The notes under the pieces were generated by a model. The model saw only the letters and a list, made by a program, of their open reading frames with translations. It did no database searches and was not told the DNA's origin. From Aquatica leii (lineage: Eukaryota; Arthropoda; Insecta; Coleoptera; Lampyridae): 64,000 bases of DNA. Every line of letters begins with the position of its first letter. The first letter of the stretch is position 1. A program made the translations under genes and the position numbers. Location: NCBI GenBank assembly GCA_035610365.1, contig CM069436.1, positions 39,191,117 through 39,255,116 on the forward strand. Direction: 5' to 3'. Below, one piece after another: positions 10,312 through 21,904 of this stretch.

Positions 10312-10405
10312 TTTGCGTTCAAACGTCTTTACGTTCAAACGTCTCGCGTTCAAAAGTCCCTACGTTCAATCGTATTGCATTCAAGCTGTCACGTTTAAAC
10401 GAGCC
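10312..10405 (+). repeat. 15-16-base tandem repeat, about six units
   Basis: Repeats of the type TTTGCGTTCAAACGTC and TTTACGTTCAAACGTC, then diverging copies with the core CGTTCAA. The array immediately precedes the gypsy integrase fragment. Confidence 0.8.
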
Positions 10406-10409
10406 CTTG

Positions 10410-11049
10410 CGTCGAAAGTTTTATAAAGTCAGTACTTTGCCAGATTTGCATCCTGATTGGAAAATAGAATCTAACTGTTTGTACTATTTTAGGAAATGCT
10501 TTTTGAAAGGTGAATTAGAAGATTGTCGTGAGGATTGGAAATTCAAATAGACTTGAAATGTTAAAAATTTTCAGGTCACGTAGGAGTTGATAAGACACAA
10601 TGAAGACTAGGTAGACTTTATTTTTGGCCTAACATGTACTCGGACGTACAGCGTTTTGTCAAACATTGTAATACTTGTCAGTCAAACCCGCTAATCCGTC
10701 TTCATATAGAAAAATGTTTTCACGTTATTTACTTAAACCGTTTGATACTAATCAACCGATTCAATGAATCCATTTCTGCGTAGCAGTAAAGGAAATAAAT
10801 ATTTATTGGAATCTCAAGGTTTTTTCACCAGATGGATTGAAATTATTCCTATGCGTAAAGCCACTACGTCTGTTACTCCAGAAAAATTTTGTTTTTGTTA
10901 GCTTAATGATAAAAGATTTAGCTCGTGACTGTAATATAGAGTTACAGAACACACCATATTATCATTCACAAGCCAACTTTACAGAATGTAGTAATAGGAA
11001 TCCAAAACAGTTGATAGTTAGTTATCTTGGAGATAATAATCAACATTAG
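10410..11049 (+). pseudogene. Ty3/gypsy integrase, broken
   Basis: Readable blocks in order: an acidic linker (PDWKIESNCLYY, about 10450-10490), the zinc-binding HHCC end (LYFWPNMYSDVQRFVKHCNT, about 10617-10676, with C-X2-C), and a late core fragment (CNIELQNTPYYHSQANFTEC near 10930-10990, then QLIVSYLGDNNQH). The part with the first two catalytic Asp residues is very short or lost, and frames shift repeatedly. It belongs to the same plus-strand gypsy copy as the RNase H at 8330-8702. Confidence 0.75.
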
Positions 11050-11559
11050 GATAAACATTTGAGCAAAAGTTCAAGACATTAATTATTTATTTAAACTGCA
11101 ATTATTTTTTCTAACACTTACATGCAATTTCAAAAATAAATAAATAAATGTTTGACCGTTATCACTAGCCACACTCAAGCACTGCTTTACACTTTAAGAG
11201 TAATACCGCGACTAACTCTACAAATACATGAAAAGTTTGTTATGTTAGAAATGTTTTAGTATAATGTTTGTGTCCTGTATAAAATTTATTCTTGGTACGC
11301 CCACTGTTCGTTGTTGGAGTACAAAAAAAAATGTCAAATTTTAACACAAACAATTTTATTCTTCCAGTAAAGTATGAAGAACGCAGTCATCATCTAGTGT
11401 TGTGTAGCCCAACAAGGCTTTCATTCGTAAGTATTTCACGCACATCTATGTGGATATGAAATAGAATATTGTGGTGATTCTAGTGAAAGTGTGTATATGA
11501 GGTAAACATTTATTTCTGATGTTCGTGATTTAATTCAATTCTTTCGTAGTTGCCTGTAG
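11050..11559. other. No gene seen
   Basis: AT-rich sequence between the gypsy integrase remnant and the right arm of inverted repeat X. It may include decayed 3' sequence of the gypsy element. I could not define an LTR. Confidence 0.4.
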
Positions 11560-12400
11560 CAGATGTCCGTACCTCCACCCGTGTTTTTATCTGTGGAGTT
11601 GATAAGCACATATTGTAATTGGAAAATTTCCATGATGACATCATCTCACTGGAGTTAACAACATCTACGTTTTTGATGGTTTGAATACAATTATCATCAT
11701 ATTGAAGGAAACAATTGCCAAATTTACGAAATTAATTTAAGGGAAACTCTGCGCATTCGCTTTTTTTCAGTGATTGTATGAATTAAAAAAAGGTTTAGGT
11801 GTGATGACGACGTATGTACATCTTTGTTAGGTTTTAATTAAGTTTCATGAAATGCTAACAGGGTGTCCCTAGCTAGTCGCATGTTTTGAGGAAAACTGTA
11901 AATATTATACTTCTTATTTTAATTCTTAGTATTTTGTTTGTCAGTCGATTGTAATGAGGACTGTACGTACATATTAGGTCGTTAATATAATTAATTATAC
12001 AATCGGTTTGTTGTGTCACATATCATTATATGGTGCGCTTTGATTCTCTAGATCTTCGAGATTCGTATCGTTTTAATTTACAAAGTGAATTTGTTTCTAT
12101 CTAGAATGTAAAAGTTTGAACGAATTCGTTATACGGCGTGCTGCCTAGTCAAAGGCTGATTTAGTATTTTGTCTGTGATACCGATCTATGTACGTAGTAG
12201 TGTTTGACCTACATTATTTACATATAATGTTTTATTTCCTCTTACTTAAACTGTTGTCTGTGATAAAATAAATATACTCTATACCGTTTCTGTTTTGTCA
12301 TTTGTTCTATTTTAGCTGCGGGTAGATTTAAACTGTGTCTCCCATCCTAGTTTTTAATCGTTTTGGCGTCTTTTTAAATTCATTTTATAATTTAACACCA
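11560..12400 (+). repeat. Right arm of long inverted repeat X
   Basis: Partner of 5985-6640 in opposite orientation. The best matched part is about 12010-12400, including GATTCTCTAGA, GTCTGTGATACCGATCTATG, CTGTGATAAAATAAATATAC and ATCGTTTTGGCGTC. The outer part shares CGTACCTCCACC and CTGTACGTACATA. Confidence 0.6.
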
Positions 12401-15400
12401 CGAAACTTACGTTAAAAAATAAATAAAAAATAAAAGTAAACAACTATCATAACATTCGCTACAAAAAAGGCAGTCGTGCTGTAACATTAAACCAATAACA
12501 ACTAAAACATATTCACTTTGTTAAATATCTTGGCATGCATCTAAACAATAAGGTATGAACCTTAGACAATCAATTCACAAGTGTCACAAAAATAAAGATT
12601 CATCTAAAACCGTTTAATAAATACAGGTTAGAAACTCTTTTATTTATTACCTTTTTGAAAAAATTTATTGTTCATTAAAATGTTGCTTTCTAATATCTAC
12701 AAAATAGAACAAAATTCGAAGCATGTTCTATTGCAATCTTGTAAAGTTTTGTTCTTAAACTACTTTCGATCTAAAAGTATTCTTTGATTTTGCATAGTTT
12801 TTGTTTGTTAGAAATATGACAGAAAATGCTTGTATAAATTTGTTTTTATTTTTTATGTTTTAAGATTTTTGTATGTTTTTAGTACTATAGAATCTTTGAA
12901 AATAAATTTATGAAATTATGTTTGATACTTTCTTTTAATCTAAAATAAATGTTAATTGGATTTTTTGGCAATAGTAACAAATAAGAAAATTTTATTTAGT
13001 AAAATGTAATGTTTCTTGTGATATTCACTTCAATTTTGCAAAAATATTTTAAACACGTATAGAGAAAGTACACAAACGTATCTTATCTCAATAAAACTTT
13101 TAACAATAAATTAAATTCGTAAACAGATTTGATGTTAAAACTGTTTAAATCTATATTTCAAAAAATCACAAATACATGTCTGTGTACAATTGCTATGTCG
13201 CAACCGTAAAATTTATAGTTTAGTTATAAATCAATTTTTCAGAAAGTAATCTACTAGAAAATCTTACGGCAGCGTAAAAGCTGCGCCTACAAGGAATTTC
13301 TACTTTTTAATTAATTTCTGAATTTCACATTGGACAATTCCACAAATGTTATTCCCACTTCAAATTGGTAGCGGTGGTAAGCCACTAAAAAGTTTATGTC
13401 CATTTCAAGTTCTGATTTTCAACGTCATGTCAGTTGCAAACTCATCAAGTTCAAGCTCATTCAAACTGTATCTCAAGTCAAATTACTAATTTTGTACGAA
13501 CGGATTCTGTTATCAGATGTGTGCCACCCTCAAGGTACTTTATGTGAATCTATAAATTAATTTTTAATTTCTTGATAATTATGTGCCGGTTTTTGTAACG
13601 TACTAGTAGAAGTAGTATGCATCGTAGTTAAAGACACGTACTGTAGATTTAAAACGCTGTCGAACAAATTGGACAGAATCATATTTTTCTTCAGCAGGTC
13701 TTTTCTTTCAAGTTTAATAGAATATCTAACAGCAAAGTTTTCTGTTCCAATGATAACTGGATTACATGATAAATATCGTTAGAACAATATTAATGTTTTC
13801 AATTTATTGAAATTACGAACAGGTCAGTTTATTTTAGAACACCATTATTTGTGCTTATACACAATATGATTTCTTACAATCGTTTCCGATCAAATAAAAC
13901 ATCATATTTCTATCGAGCAAACTCGATATTTTAATGGATTTGTAGTAGTTGCAACGATAAATCTATTTTCATGTGTTTGTAATTCGAACGGTTTACATGT
14001 TTGTTATAAATGTGTGTAATTTTTTGCGCGTTTTTTACATCATTTATTGTATTAACGTAATGGTAACGTTTTTAATAGTTTATTGTTTTATAAACATTTG
14101 TTCATCGATTCAAATTTAAATTGGCATCTTACAAACTATTTTATTGAACTTGTTTTCTTCCAAATCAAATAAATTTGAGAGTGTGTTTATGATTTTGCAA
14201 TAATTCAATAAATCTACAAGACAGCTAAAAGCAAAGCTTTGCGTATTTATGAACGCATCGAAAGGACGTGAACCAAATGGTTACACATTTTAAACAGCGT
14301 TGAAGCTTATTTATAAAACTTCAGTCTGTCCATCAGCCTTATACGATGACTGATTAATTACGTCAATATTTATACCATTCCCAGAAACATGACGCCTGAC
14401 TGTAATACAAATCAAGCTTACTTGAAAACAACGTTTTTTTACACATATAAGTGCACACTTCAACGCCGTTTCAAAATTAAGGAAGTTTGCAATAAAAAAA
14501 ATTGCTTTTGTTATCAAAACTAAACATTTTTTTAAATAAAATATGTATAGCAGCAATTTTAATTCTTGCTATCTGGCAAGTCATTATCCGATAATATAAG
14601 TATTACAATCCAAACAAGAAAAATTACTACAATGCTAATTAAGCTGTCGATTTAAATAAAATCATAAATACACTTTCAAATAAGAATTTTTTAGTTATTT
14701 TGCTGTGTCAGTGATATTGTTTATTTTATGAAATGCACATGCTTTCATCACAAATTGTTTCATCGCAAATTACTTTAAAGTTGAGTGTACGATGAGACTG
14801 TTATTATTCTGCATTTGTTATTTTATTTTGCTTGTAAGAAGCATTTTTTATTTAGGAGTCATCAAACTACAAAGAAAAACAATCAAGATTGCACTAAAGA
14901 GTAGAAAACAAATTATAATCAACTTTTAATTTATCATTATCATAATGATATAACCAAAGAAAACTAATTTAGACGCATTTTTAATATCAAAATTTATTTA
15001 AAAAAACAGAAAAGTCTTAACAATAATTTCTAGTTTTGTTAATTTGTTTATTTGAGCATTGAAGTTATGATGTGTTCTTTTGAATTGATAACAATTGTGT
15101 TCTGAATGTCTTTACGTATATTGTTGATAGTAACTTTTATTCCAATGTTTTCAAAACTACTAATTTCTGTGCTTAGTACATATTTACAAAAAATTCACAT
15201 TTTCGAACACTAAAAAGAATATTCTACCATGAAATAATTCGATTAATCGAAATCTGAAAAAATGAAATTAATCGAAAGACTGAAATCATGAAAATATGCA
15301 TTGAAATTAACGAATCAATATAACACTTAAAAAAAAGAAATTATGATTAAGTAAAACTAGTGTAAAAAATAAAAAATTACACTAAATAAGAATACAATTT

Positions 15401-15732
15401 TGTGTCGAATGTCAATTGATGATAATAAAATTCTATCCTATTATTTTGTTTGTTCTTTTATTTCAAATAATCCAGTGTTGTTACTTGAATTTTTTGTAAT
15501 TTTATGTTTACGTAAAATTTACGTTTTATGTATCTATTCTAATATTTTTCTATTTTTATGGATTATTAAAATAATAACTTTATGAATACCAACAAATTAT
15601 TAAATGTATACCTGCGTTTTTTTACTTTCAAACACTTGAAAGATTGCGTTTACACAACAGAACACAGTGTAACTAGTTGGTTTTCAATTCTCAGTTTTGC
15701 AAAAAACGTTACCAAGGTGATCACAAAAGTAA
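12401..15732. other. AT-rich DNA, no gene seen
   Basis: 3.3 kb with only short frames that lack domains. No splice-linked coding blocks, repeats with partners in the window or RNA genes were recognised. Confidence 0.5.
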
Positions 15733-16428
15733 TTATTCACTAAATTTAAAGAATCGTAAAAATTGAAACAGAACACTACACATCAAGATAATAGTGATAA
15801 TAAAATTGGTGAAACTTTTTTTTATCTTGTCTTTAAAAATTTTTTTATCACGGTCGATCTTTTCAAAAAGAATTCCTTTTGGGGTCCCAATAATAAAATA
15901 ACAATATTTTCGTTGAGTAACGTGAAGTTGACCTTGTACCTGATAAAAATAATTGTCAATTGTCTTCAAAGAAAGCTTACCATCCACTAAAGTCGCAAAT
16001 TTAATTATCTTTTTTTCAACTGCATCTTTAGGTGTATCAAAACGTGCGCTATAAGAACATTTGATTTCGACTAAACAATCATTTGCAATCAAACCATCTG
16101 GCGCAGCTCCTAAGTAAATATCTTCATCTTTGCCAACAAAAAATTCACTCTCTTCAATTTCCAGTCCAATTATTTCAGAAAATTCTCTTTTCGCTATTGG
16201 TTCATGGTTTTTTCCATACTGAATACATCTGTTGCCGATAAAACTAGAATGTAGTAACATCTTAATAGTATTTTTTGGATCAGTTAATCTCATCATGCAG
16301 ATCTTTCCAAATAAAGATGCACTTAATTGTTTTCTTCTTTCCAAAAACCACGAACTTAAAGAAGACTGTACCGTAGTTGATGATGATAATAATTTAATGT
16401 TTTCTTCTGCTAATTGAAGTTTGTTCAA
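15733..16428 (-). pseudogene. YqaJ-type nuclease domain of a Mutator-like gene
   Basis: A 231-residue open stretch with the pattern of the YqaJ/lambda-exonuclease family (PD-(D/E)XK fold): SWFLERRKQLSASLFGKIC at 26-44, YGKNHEPIAKREF, GAAPDGLIANDCLVEIKCSY with the catalytic Asp and the E-x-K pair, and NYFYQVQGQLHVTQRKYC. Family members cut or resect DNA ends. It is the C-terminal part of the broken gene upstream; a frameshift at about 16430 separates them. In insects this domain is often fused to a Mutator-type transposase domain. Confidence 0.8.
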
Positions 16429-16432
16429 GAAA

Positions 16433-18060
16433 TCAGTGTGTCAGTTGTTCTGGATTAATATCAAGTGCGTGTACATTGATACCGTAATCTTCATTGTTTG
16501 AATCTGACTGTTTTCTTTGTTTCCGTCTAAAATCAGAATTTGAAATTTGAAACAATCTTTTTCTTGGCAGATTTCTTTTACGACGTTTTTTCGCTCGTTT
16601 GACGTATCTTTTTGTGTAGAATCCTAGACTTTTTGTGGCAATTGCTTTATGAATGATTGATTGGAATGTGGTTTTACAGTTCACAGATAGTCTTGCTAAA
16701 TTGCATCTCATTTGATAACCCCCTCTTTTTTGAATAATCAACTCGTTTTCCACCAATAAATTTAGCTAATACTGAGTTATAATTTTCAGCACTGTTGTTT
16801 GTCATATTTTTTATTAGGCTAGCACTATGGTGCATGATCCTGTTAACGCACGACATGATATCATTAAATAAACCGCAATGTTTCATAAAAAGTATTAAGT
16901 TCTTTTGTTCGGTTTTCTTCCCTTACAAAAGTACCTATCACAAGCTTCATGTTCACCAAATACGTGTTTGACACTATTTGAAATGTCCTTCCTGACGTTA
17001 TCTACTTTTAACTGATAAGCACAAGTTTTGTAATCTTCTGTATTTAATAGCACAATCCACAGCAACGCAGAGCTTTTGAATGTTGGTTTTTAAAGAAAAT
17101 CTTAAATATAGATCTACTTCTGCATCTTTCGATGAAAACCTTTTTTGAGCTAACTCTACATAGTTAAGAGATGCTTGAAACACTCTACTTTTTAAACTAT
17201 AAATGTACCGTACGGCTTTGCGTCAACAGTTTTTTTATGTACAGTTGAATCACCATCACCAACCAAACAATCATATTTTAGTTTATGCATTTCCATGCTT
17301 AATCTAAAGCTACAATAATTTCACTTTCCATGGCTGAATTTGAGCCTTCCCAGTTTTTAAATTATAGATGTGGCGCAACAGAACCTTTTGCACACATAAC
17401 ACAATACCGGTTTCGTATCCCTAAAAAAAAGGTTTTTCCCTGTTTTTTTCCCAACTATACATGCTGCTCCGTATTTTGCATTGTAATTAGTTCGGTAAAA
17501 CCTTTTACACCACGTGCCATCTGCAATAACAGTGATAAATGGTACATTAGTTTTATCGATGTTGCCACAATCGATTGCAATTTTGGTTTCTTCTTTGCCC
17601 GCTTCTATCATAGACTGCCAACATTGGTTTTCAAAAGCTTCATTAAGCTCATCTTCAATTTTTTTATACAATGTATACAAGATTTCCGGAATATTTAAAA
17701 AACTTGGTAGCTCATTTAATTGGGAGAAACCGCAACCAATATTTATAATTCCGTTTACAACAACAGCAGCATTAATATTTAGCTTTCCGTCTGTTTTTTC
17801 ACTATTTATTGTGTGGTCAACTTACATGTCACATTTTAATACAAATTTTGAAATAAACCTTTTTTTAATTTCTCGAATTATCTTGACATGATAGGAGGCA
17901 CAAGAAAAAAGATTATGAGAAAAATTCATTGCGTTTTCTAAAAAGTATCTAACATCTATCAAACGTCTGCTTTCCATTCTATCAGTTTTCTTTTTTATTG
18001 TTATTTTTGTGTCTTTTATCTTTAATTCTTGTGCCACGTATATCTTGAATATGAATATTA
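16433..18060 (-). pseudogene. Mutator-like transposase domain, frameshifted
   Basis: Pieces in order of translation: GRRL/ESRRLIDVRYFLENAMNF and a following Cys-containing block (17822-18037), a linker with NINAAVVNGIINIGCGFSQ (about 17720-17780), the core FITVIADGTWCKRFYRTNYN plus KYGAACIVGKKTGKNLFF (17357-17600), KYDCLVGDGDSTVHKKTVDA (about 17215-17280), and MTNNSAENYNSVLAKFIGGK followed by a Lys/Arg-rich tail (16433-16886). This is the order seen in insect proteins annotated as Mutator-like transposase domain proteins. Several stops and frameshifts break the gene. The ADG and GDGDS blocks hold the candidate catalytic Asp residues. Confidence 0.75.
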
Positions 18061-19448
18061 TCAGTCAATAAAGGTAGCGAAAGAAATTTCTGATGTATTA
18101 CGATAAGATGTTTGTTTCAGGTGAATTAGGTAGATACGACAGTAGTTTCTTTAAAATTTTTTTGGTGCATTCTTTAGATATTGTTGTTGAAATAATTTAC
18201 CCATTCTTCGCCTACTTTTTCTAGATTTTGAAAAAAACATTTTTGATTTTTTCCCCATTTTTTATACCAGTTTTTCAATGCCGTAAATGTATGCAAAAGC
18301 ACAAATAAACACGTATTTCAGACTACTCAATATTTTTAAAATATCTATTTCGTTATCACACTTCAACTCGAGCCAAAACACTGATTCATTATGCGAGCAA
18401 TCGCCACTCACTCATGGTTACGATCTGACGAAAGCAACTGAAACACGAGAGAGATGGGCGATTGAATGTGTAAATTTATAAGTTTCAAATAGGGTTACAT
18501 TTTATCAGAATTAAAGCTTTAATTGAAGATATAATATATTATTTTGTAAAAAGTATTACACTTGAAACTAATAAGTTTCGTAACTTGATTGATTTTTAAA
18601 ATAAATTGATTCTTCTTATTAGAATAAGCTTCTAAAGTACTACTTTTTTTGACACTTTCGTGATTTTTTTACTGTCAAACTTAATGCTACATTAAAAGTT
18701 ATGGAACTTTTTCGTACACTTTACTGAAAAAAAACCTTGGCTGTACAACAAATAATTTAGCCGTAGTTTTGTTAATAAAACAGCTAAATATTCGTTTAAA
18801 ATCGTACGGATAAAATCACCTTATACTTTTATATAGCAACAATGTTGCACGACGTTATGAGAACAAGGGTGTCATGTGTACATTAACTTAAAAACGTGTT
18901 GCACAACAAAAATCTCACAAGTGCCTATACACACATCGTTGCGCTACAATATTAAGTGGACACAAGTTTTTTCTTGTTGCTTACATGTTTCAGGAAAATC
19001 AAACGTGACTTGTTTCGCATTGTTCATTGTTGTGCAACAATACAGAATAGAAAAGTGGTCAATGAAACTTTGAAATTAATAACTAAGTATGAAGTCAGAC
19101 CTCAATTGTGGAACGAAAAAAAATCATGCAAGTACCTACACTTAATCAGTATATAGTATTTATTACATTGATTAATTTTTACAATGCATAAAAATTCTAA
19201 AAAAACGAATCAATCGTTGCCAGAAATAGCAGAAGTGTGCAATTGCTTTGTTGATGCAGTAAAAAAAATATTCATTCGCTGAGATCAACTTTTTCATAGC
19301 AGTTGAAAAAAATTGCAAACAAATATAGCGGTCAAGGAACTGATAATATGTACACATCAAATTGGGATTTTTTTGATGCTTGAAGTTTGAAACCGCATCG
19401 TCGGCGACGACTAAAAATGGTGTTGTTTTAGATATTCTTTTCAGTGGA
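18061..19448. other. AT-rich DNA, no gene seen
   Basis: No supported coding sequence. The segment 18840-18960 has several copies of a short GTTGCACAAC/GTTGCAC word in both orientations, possibly a decayed transposon end. Confidence 0.4.
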
Positions 19449-19740
19449 CTAGGTGCTAGTATGTATGTTTAAACTGTTATTCTCCAAATCAGATGACAAT
19501 GAACAGTTTCCAATAAGGCCACCATCAAAAATTCGCCCATTGCAACCTACGTCAATGTAGATGCACTTGTATGTTACATTGGCAAGTACCATTAATACGA
19601 TACTGTTCTGACCTTTGTAATTATAAAAATTACTACCACTATTTGGTGGGGTCTTCATGATGACATGTTTTTCCTCTAAAGCATCTATACACTGAGAAAA
19701 ATGCCAATTTTTTTCAAACTTCTTTGCTATTTATAAACTT
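19449..19740 (-). pseudogene. PIF/Harbinger transposase, DDE core fragment
   Basis: The open stretch from 19658 begins MKTPPNSGSNFYNYKGQNSI and continues VLMVLANVTYKCIYIDVG and GRIFDGGLIGN. Just upstream in a shifted frame (about 19660-19735) is FEKNWHFSQCIDALEEKHVI. Together these are the first two catalytic Asp regions of the Harbinger (HARBI1-type) DDE transposase. The third catalytic residue and the N-terminus are absent here. A Harbinger N-terminus on the same strand lies at 24975-25308. Confidence 0.85.
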
Positions 19741-19749
19741 TTTTTAGAA

Positions 19750-19969
19750 CGATAGTTTAACAAACATTCCTGAATCTCCTACGCCTTCTACAGACAACGT
19801 ATCGGAGAGTGAACGGAAATCTACTGATCCTACAACAATTCTTACACAAAAGAAAAACAGAAAAAACCGTTGGAATATTTGGCAGCAGATTTAACATATT
19901 CCCGTGGGGAAATTACAGAAATCCATCAATCGGTGATAATGTTGCCCCTGAAAAGGGAATTTAAATTAA
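19750..19969 (+). pseudogene. Unidentified coding-like fragment
   Basis: The plus strand reads NIPESPTPSTDNVSESER followed by KSTDPTTILTQKKNRKN, then after a frameshift EYLAADLTYSRGEITEIHQS to a TAG near 19969. The Ser/Thr/Pro-rich linker followed by a basic patch looks like real protein, but I do not recognise a domain. It starts just beside the Harbinger core, facing away from it, so it could be the second (DNA-binding) ORF that Harbinger elements carry. Confidence 0.3.
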
Positions 19970-20227
19970 GTTAGCAGCGCCAACTATCATTCAAGTTGTA
20001 ACTAACGGGTACCGGATAACGAACCGGATAGGTTTGACAGCTGTCGATAATGTACGTTATTTGGCTTCCTTCATTTGTTTGTTTTCGTGATTATTTGTGT
20101 ATTATACTTTTTTTATTATTATTTTTATAGACAATGTTTAGAAATTAATCTTTTGTGATATTTGTATTTAAGGTAAAATTTGTAGTAAAATTATAAATAG
20201 TTTAAAATTAAAGTAGGGTTACAGATT

Positions 20228-20592
20228 ATGGATACTATAAGGTTTTCATTTATGGATTATTTTAATTATTTGAAAGGTGGCCAGAATTCTAGATGTGTAT
20301 ATGAAGGAGAAGAAGTTTTAAGTGCTGGTCATATAATTTTTTGTGGCTGCAGAGGAAAAAAGAAAGATCTTTTAGAAATTGTATCCTTGTGTTTGCAAAC
20401 AACAGCAGTGAAAGATTTACTCATACCATTCAAGAAAATTTTCTTATTAATAAAAATCAAGCAACTGTTGGTACTATGGTTTGCTCTTGCAAAACAGGCA
20501 ACGGAGGACGTTATAAACACATATCTGCAACATTATTATTTTGTACCAGGTACCAAGTTAAACAAAATATAAAAACTGCAATTTTAATGATA
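20228..20592 (+). pseudogene. SWIM-type zinc-finger fragment
   Basis: From the ATG at 20228: MDTIRFSFMDYFNYLKGGQN, then VLSAGHIIFCGC and LLEIVSLCLQT. One frameshift near 20395 moves the continuation to the next frame: INKNQATVGTMVCSCKTGNG then GRYKHISATLLFC. The CxC...KH pattern is a SWIM zinc finger, as found in insect transposon-derived proteins of the Mutator/YqaJ type. The third Cys is Tyr here (YKH instead of CKH). The fragment stops ~50 bases before the PLE at 20640. Confidence 0.55.
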
Positions 20593-20639
20593 TTAATACA
20601 AGTTTAATTAAATTTAGCTTTTTTTTACTAACATTACAA

Positions 20640-20943
20640 TGTCTTTCGGGTTTGGACCGTGTCATAGTTGCAACCGAAGCTGCCAACGTTTTGCCCACTT
20701 TCGTAAGGGGCTTCATCAGGGCGTGAGATAAATCGCAAAACTCAAACAAGCAATCGAAATCTAACTAAGAACTTCTCAAAAGTTAGGTTATCCACTTGTG
20801 AAACAAGCCATAACCTAAACTCTGAAAAAGTAAGAAAGAAAACGATAACCTGAAAAAGCAAACGAAAATCTAACAAAGAACCACTACCGAGTTAGGTAAT
20901 CAACTTGTGAACCAAGCCAGATTCTAAACTCCGTAGAAGTGAC
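20640..20943 (-). repeat. pLTR of PLE family 1 with degenerate hammerhead motif
   Basis: Minus orientation, directly downstream of the GIY-YIG reading frame. It contains CTGATGA (20713-20719) and the stem II sequence, but the GAAA box reads AAAA after GGGC, so a ribozyme here should be inactive. The inner end abuts the stop codon of the frame. Confidence 0.8.
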
Positions 20944-21852
20944 TTAAGAAGAAATAGTCTCCGTATTTAAAGGAAAAGGATCGTCACGGATGGTTAAGCT
21001 CGACCCTGATTGGGTTACGGTTGCTAGGGGGCGTGTTTGTGATAAATGACTAATAACCGGAAACCAAAGAGGGGATAGTTCGAAACCATGATCGCGATTG
21101 AAGTTATTGGGGTGTTTGATGATTTCTATGCTTTCTCGGAATTTCCTGTTGAAAAAGAAAGGAGATTTGGCAATCAACGAAACATTATCAAAATCTATCT
21201 TGTGACCTGTAGTAAAATGATGTTCAGCAACCGCAGACTTGGAAGTATACCTTTTCCTTATACAACGATCATGTTCTGAAATGCGAGTAATGACGGAACG
21301 ACCGGTTTCACCAATGTAGACTAAACCACAAGAACAGGGAATTTGGTATACACCTTGAGATGAAAGTGTAGGAAATTTGTCTTTGGGAGAAGGAAGAATC
21401 TGAGAGATTTTGCCCGTCGAGTTGAATAGGGGTTTAATACCATTCTTACGAAGGAGTTTCCCTATTTGATCTGTAACCTTGTGAATGTAGGGTAAAAAGG
21501 CCAATTTCGGATTGGATTCGGGAGTAGAAATGTTCTTAGGTAATCGAGTACGTGGATGTAAACGACGATTAACTCTATGAATATCTCGCTTTACATAACC
21601 ATTGTTCACTAAGGTTCTAGTAAGATGACGGAGTTTTGAGTCTAGATTCTCAGGTTGACAAATAGAAAAGGCACGATGGACCAAAGATTCAATAACAGAA
21701 CGTTTCTGTGCAGGGTGATGATGAGACAAAGCATGAAGGTATCTGTCCGTATGGGTGGGTTTGCGATAAACAGAATGGCCCAGAAGTCCGTCGGGCTTAC
21801 GAGTCACAAGAACGTCAAGAAATGGAAGAGAACCATTACTTTCGATTTCCAT
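20944..21852 (-). CDS. PLE protein C-terminus: RT end plus GIY-YIG endonuclease
   Basis: 302 residues, open throughout. Residues 1-60 (SNGSLPFLDVLVTRKPDG, YRKPTHTDRYLHALSHHHP) are the end of the PLE reverse transcriptase. Residues 167-186 hold the GIY-YIG motif (GVYQIPC ... VYIGETGRS), with R190 and the AEHHFTTGHKIDF block after it, and a later Glu (SIEII) as the metal-binding candidate. GIY-YIG proteins nick DNA at the insertion target and the RT copies the RNA. The frame lacks the RT catalytic core, so the ATG at 21852 is only the first Met in a truncated copy. No stops suggest a fairly recent insertion. Confidence 0.9.
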   Translation of the reverse strand: MEIESNGSLPFLDVLVTRKPDGLLGHSVYRKPTHTDRYLHALSHHHPAQKRSVIESLVHRAFSICQPENLDSKLRHLTRTLVNNGYVKRDIHRVNRRLHPRTRLPKNISTPESNPKLAFLPYIHKVTDQIGKLLRKNGIKPLFNSTGKISQILPSPKDKFPTLSSQGVYQIPCSCGLVYIGETGRSVITRISEHDRCIRKRYTSKSAVAEHHFTTGHKIDFDNVSLIAKSPFFFNRKFRESIEIIKHPNNFNRDHGFELSPLWFPVISHLSQTRPLATVTQSGSSLTIRDDPFPLNTETISS

Positions 21853-21904
21853 AGTAAATTTGATATTTAAGTGTTGATTGTTAAGATGATCAAGAAACTT
21901 AGAC

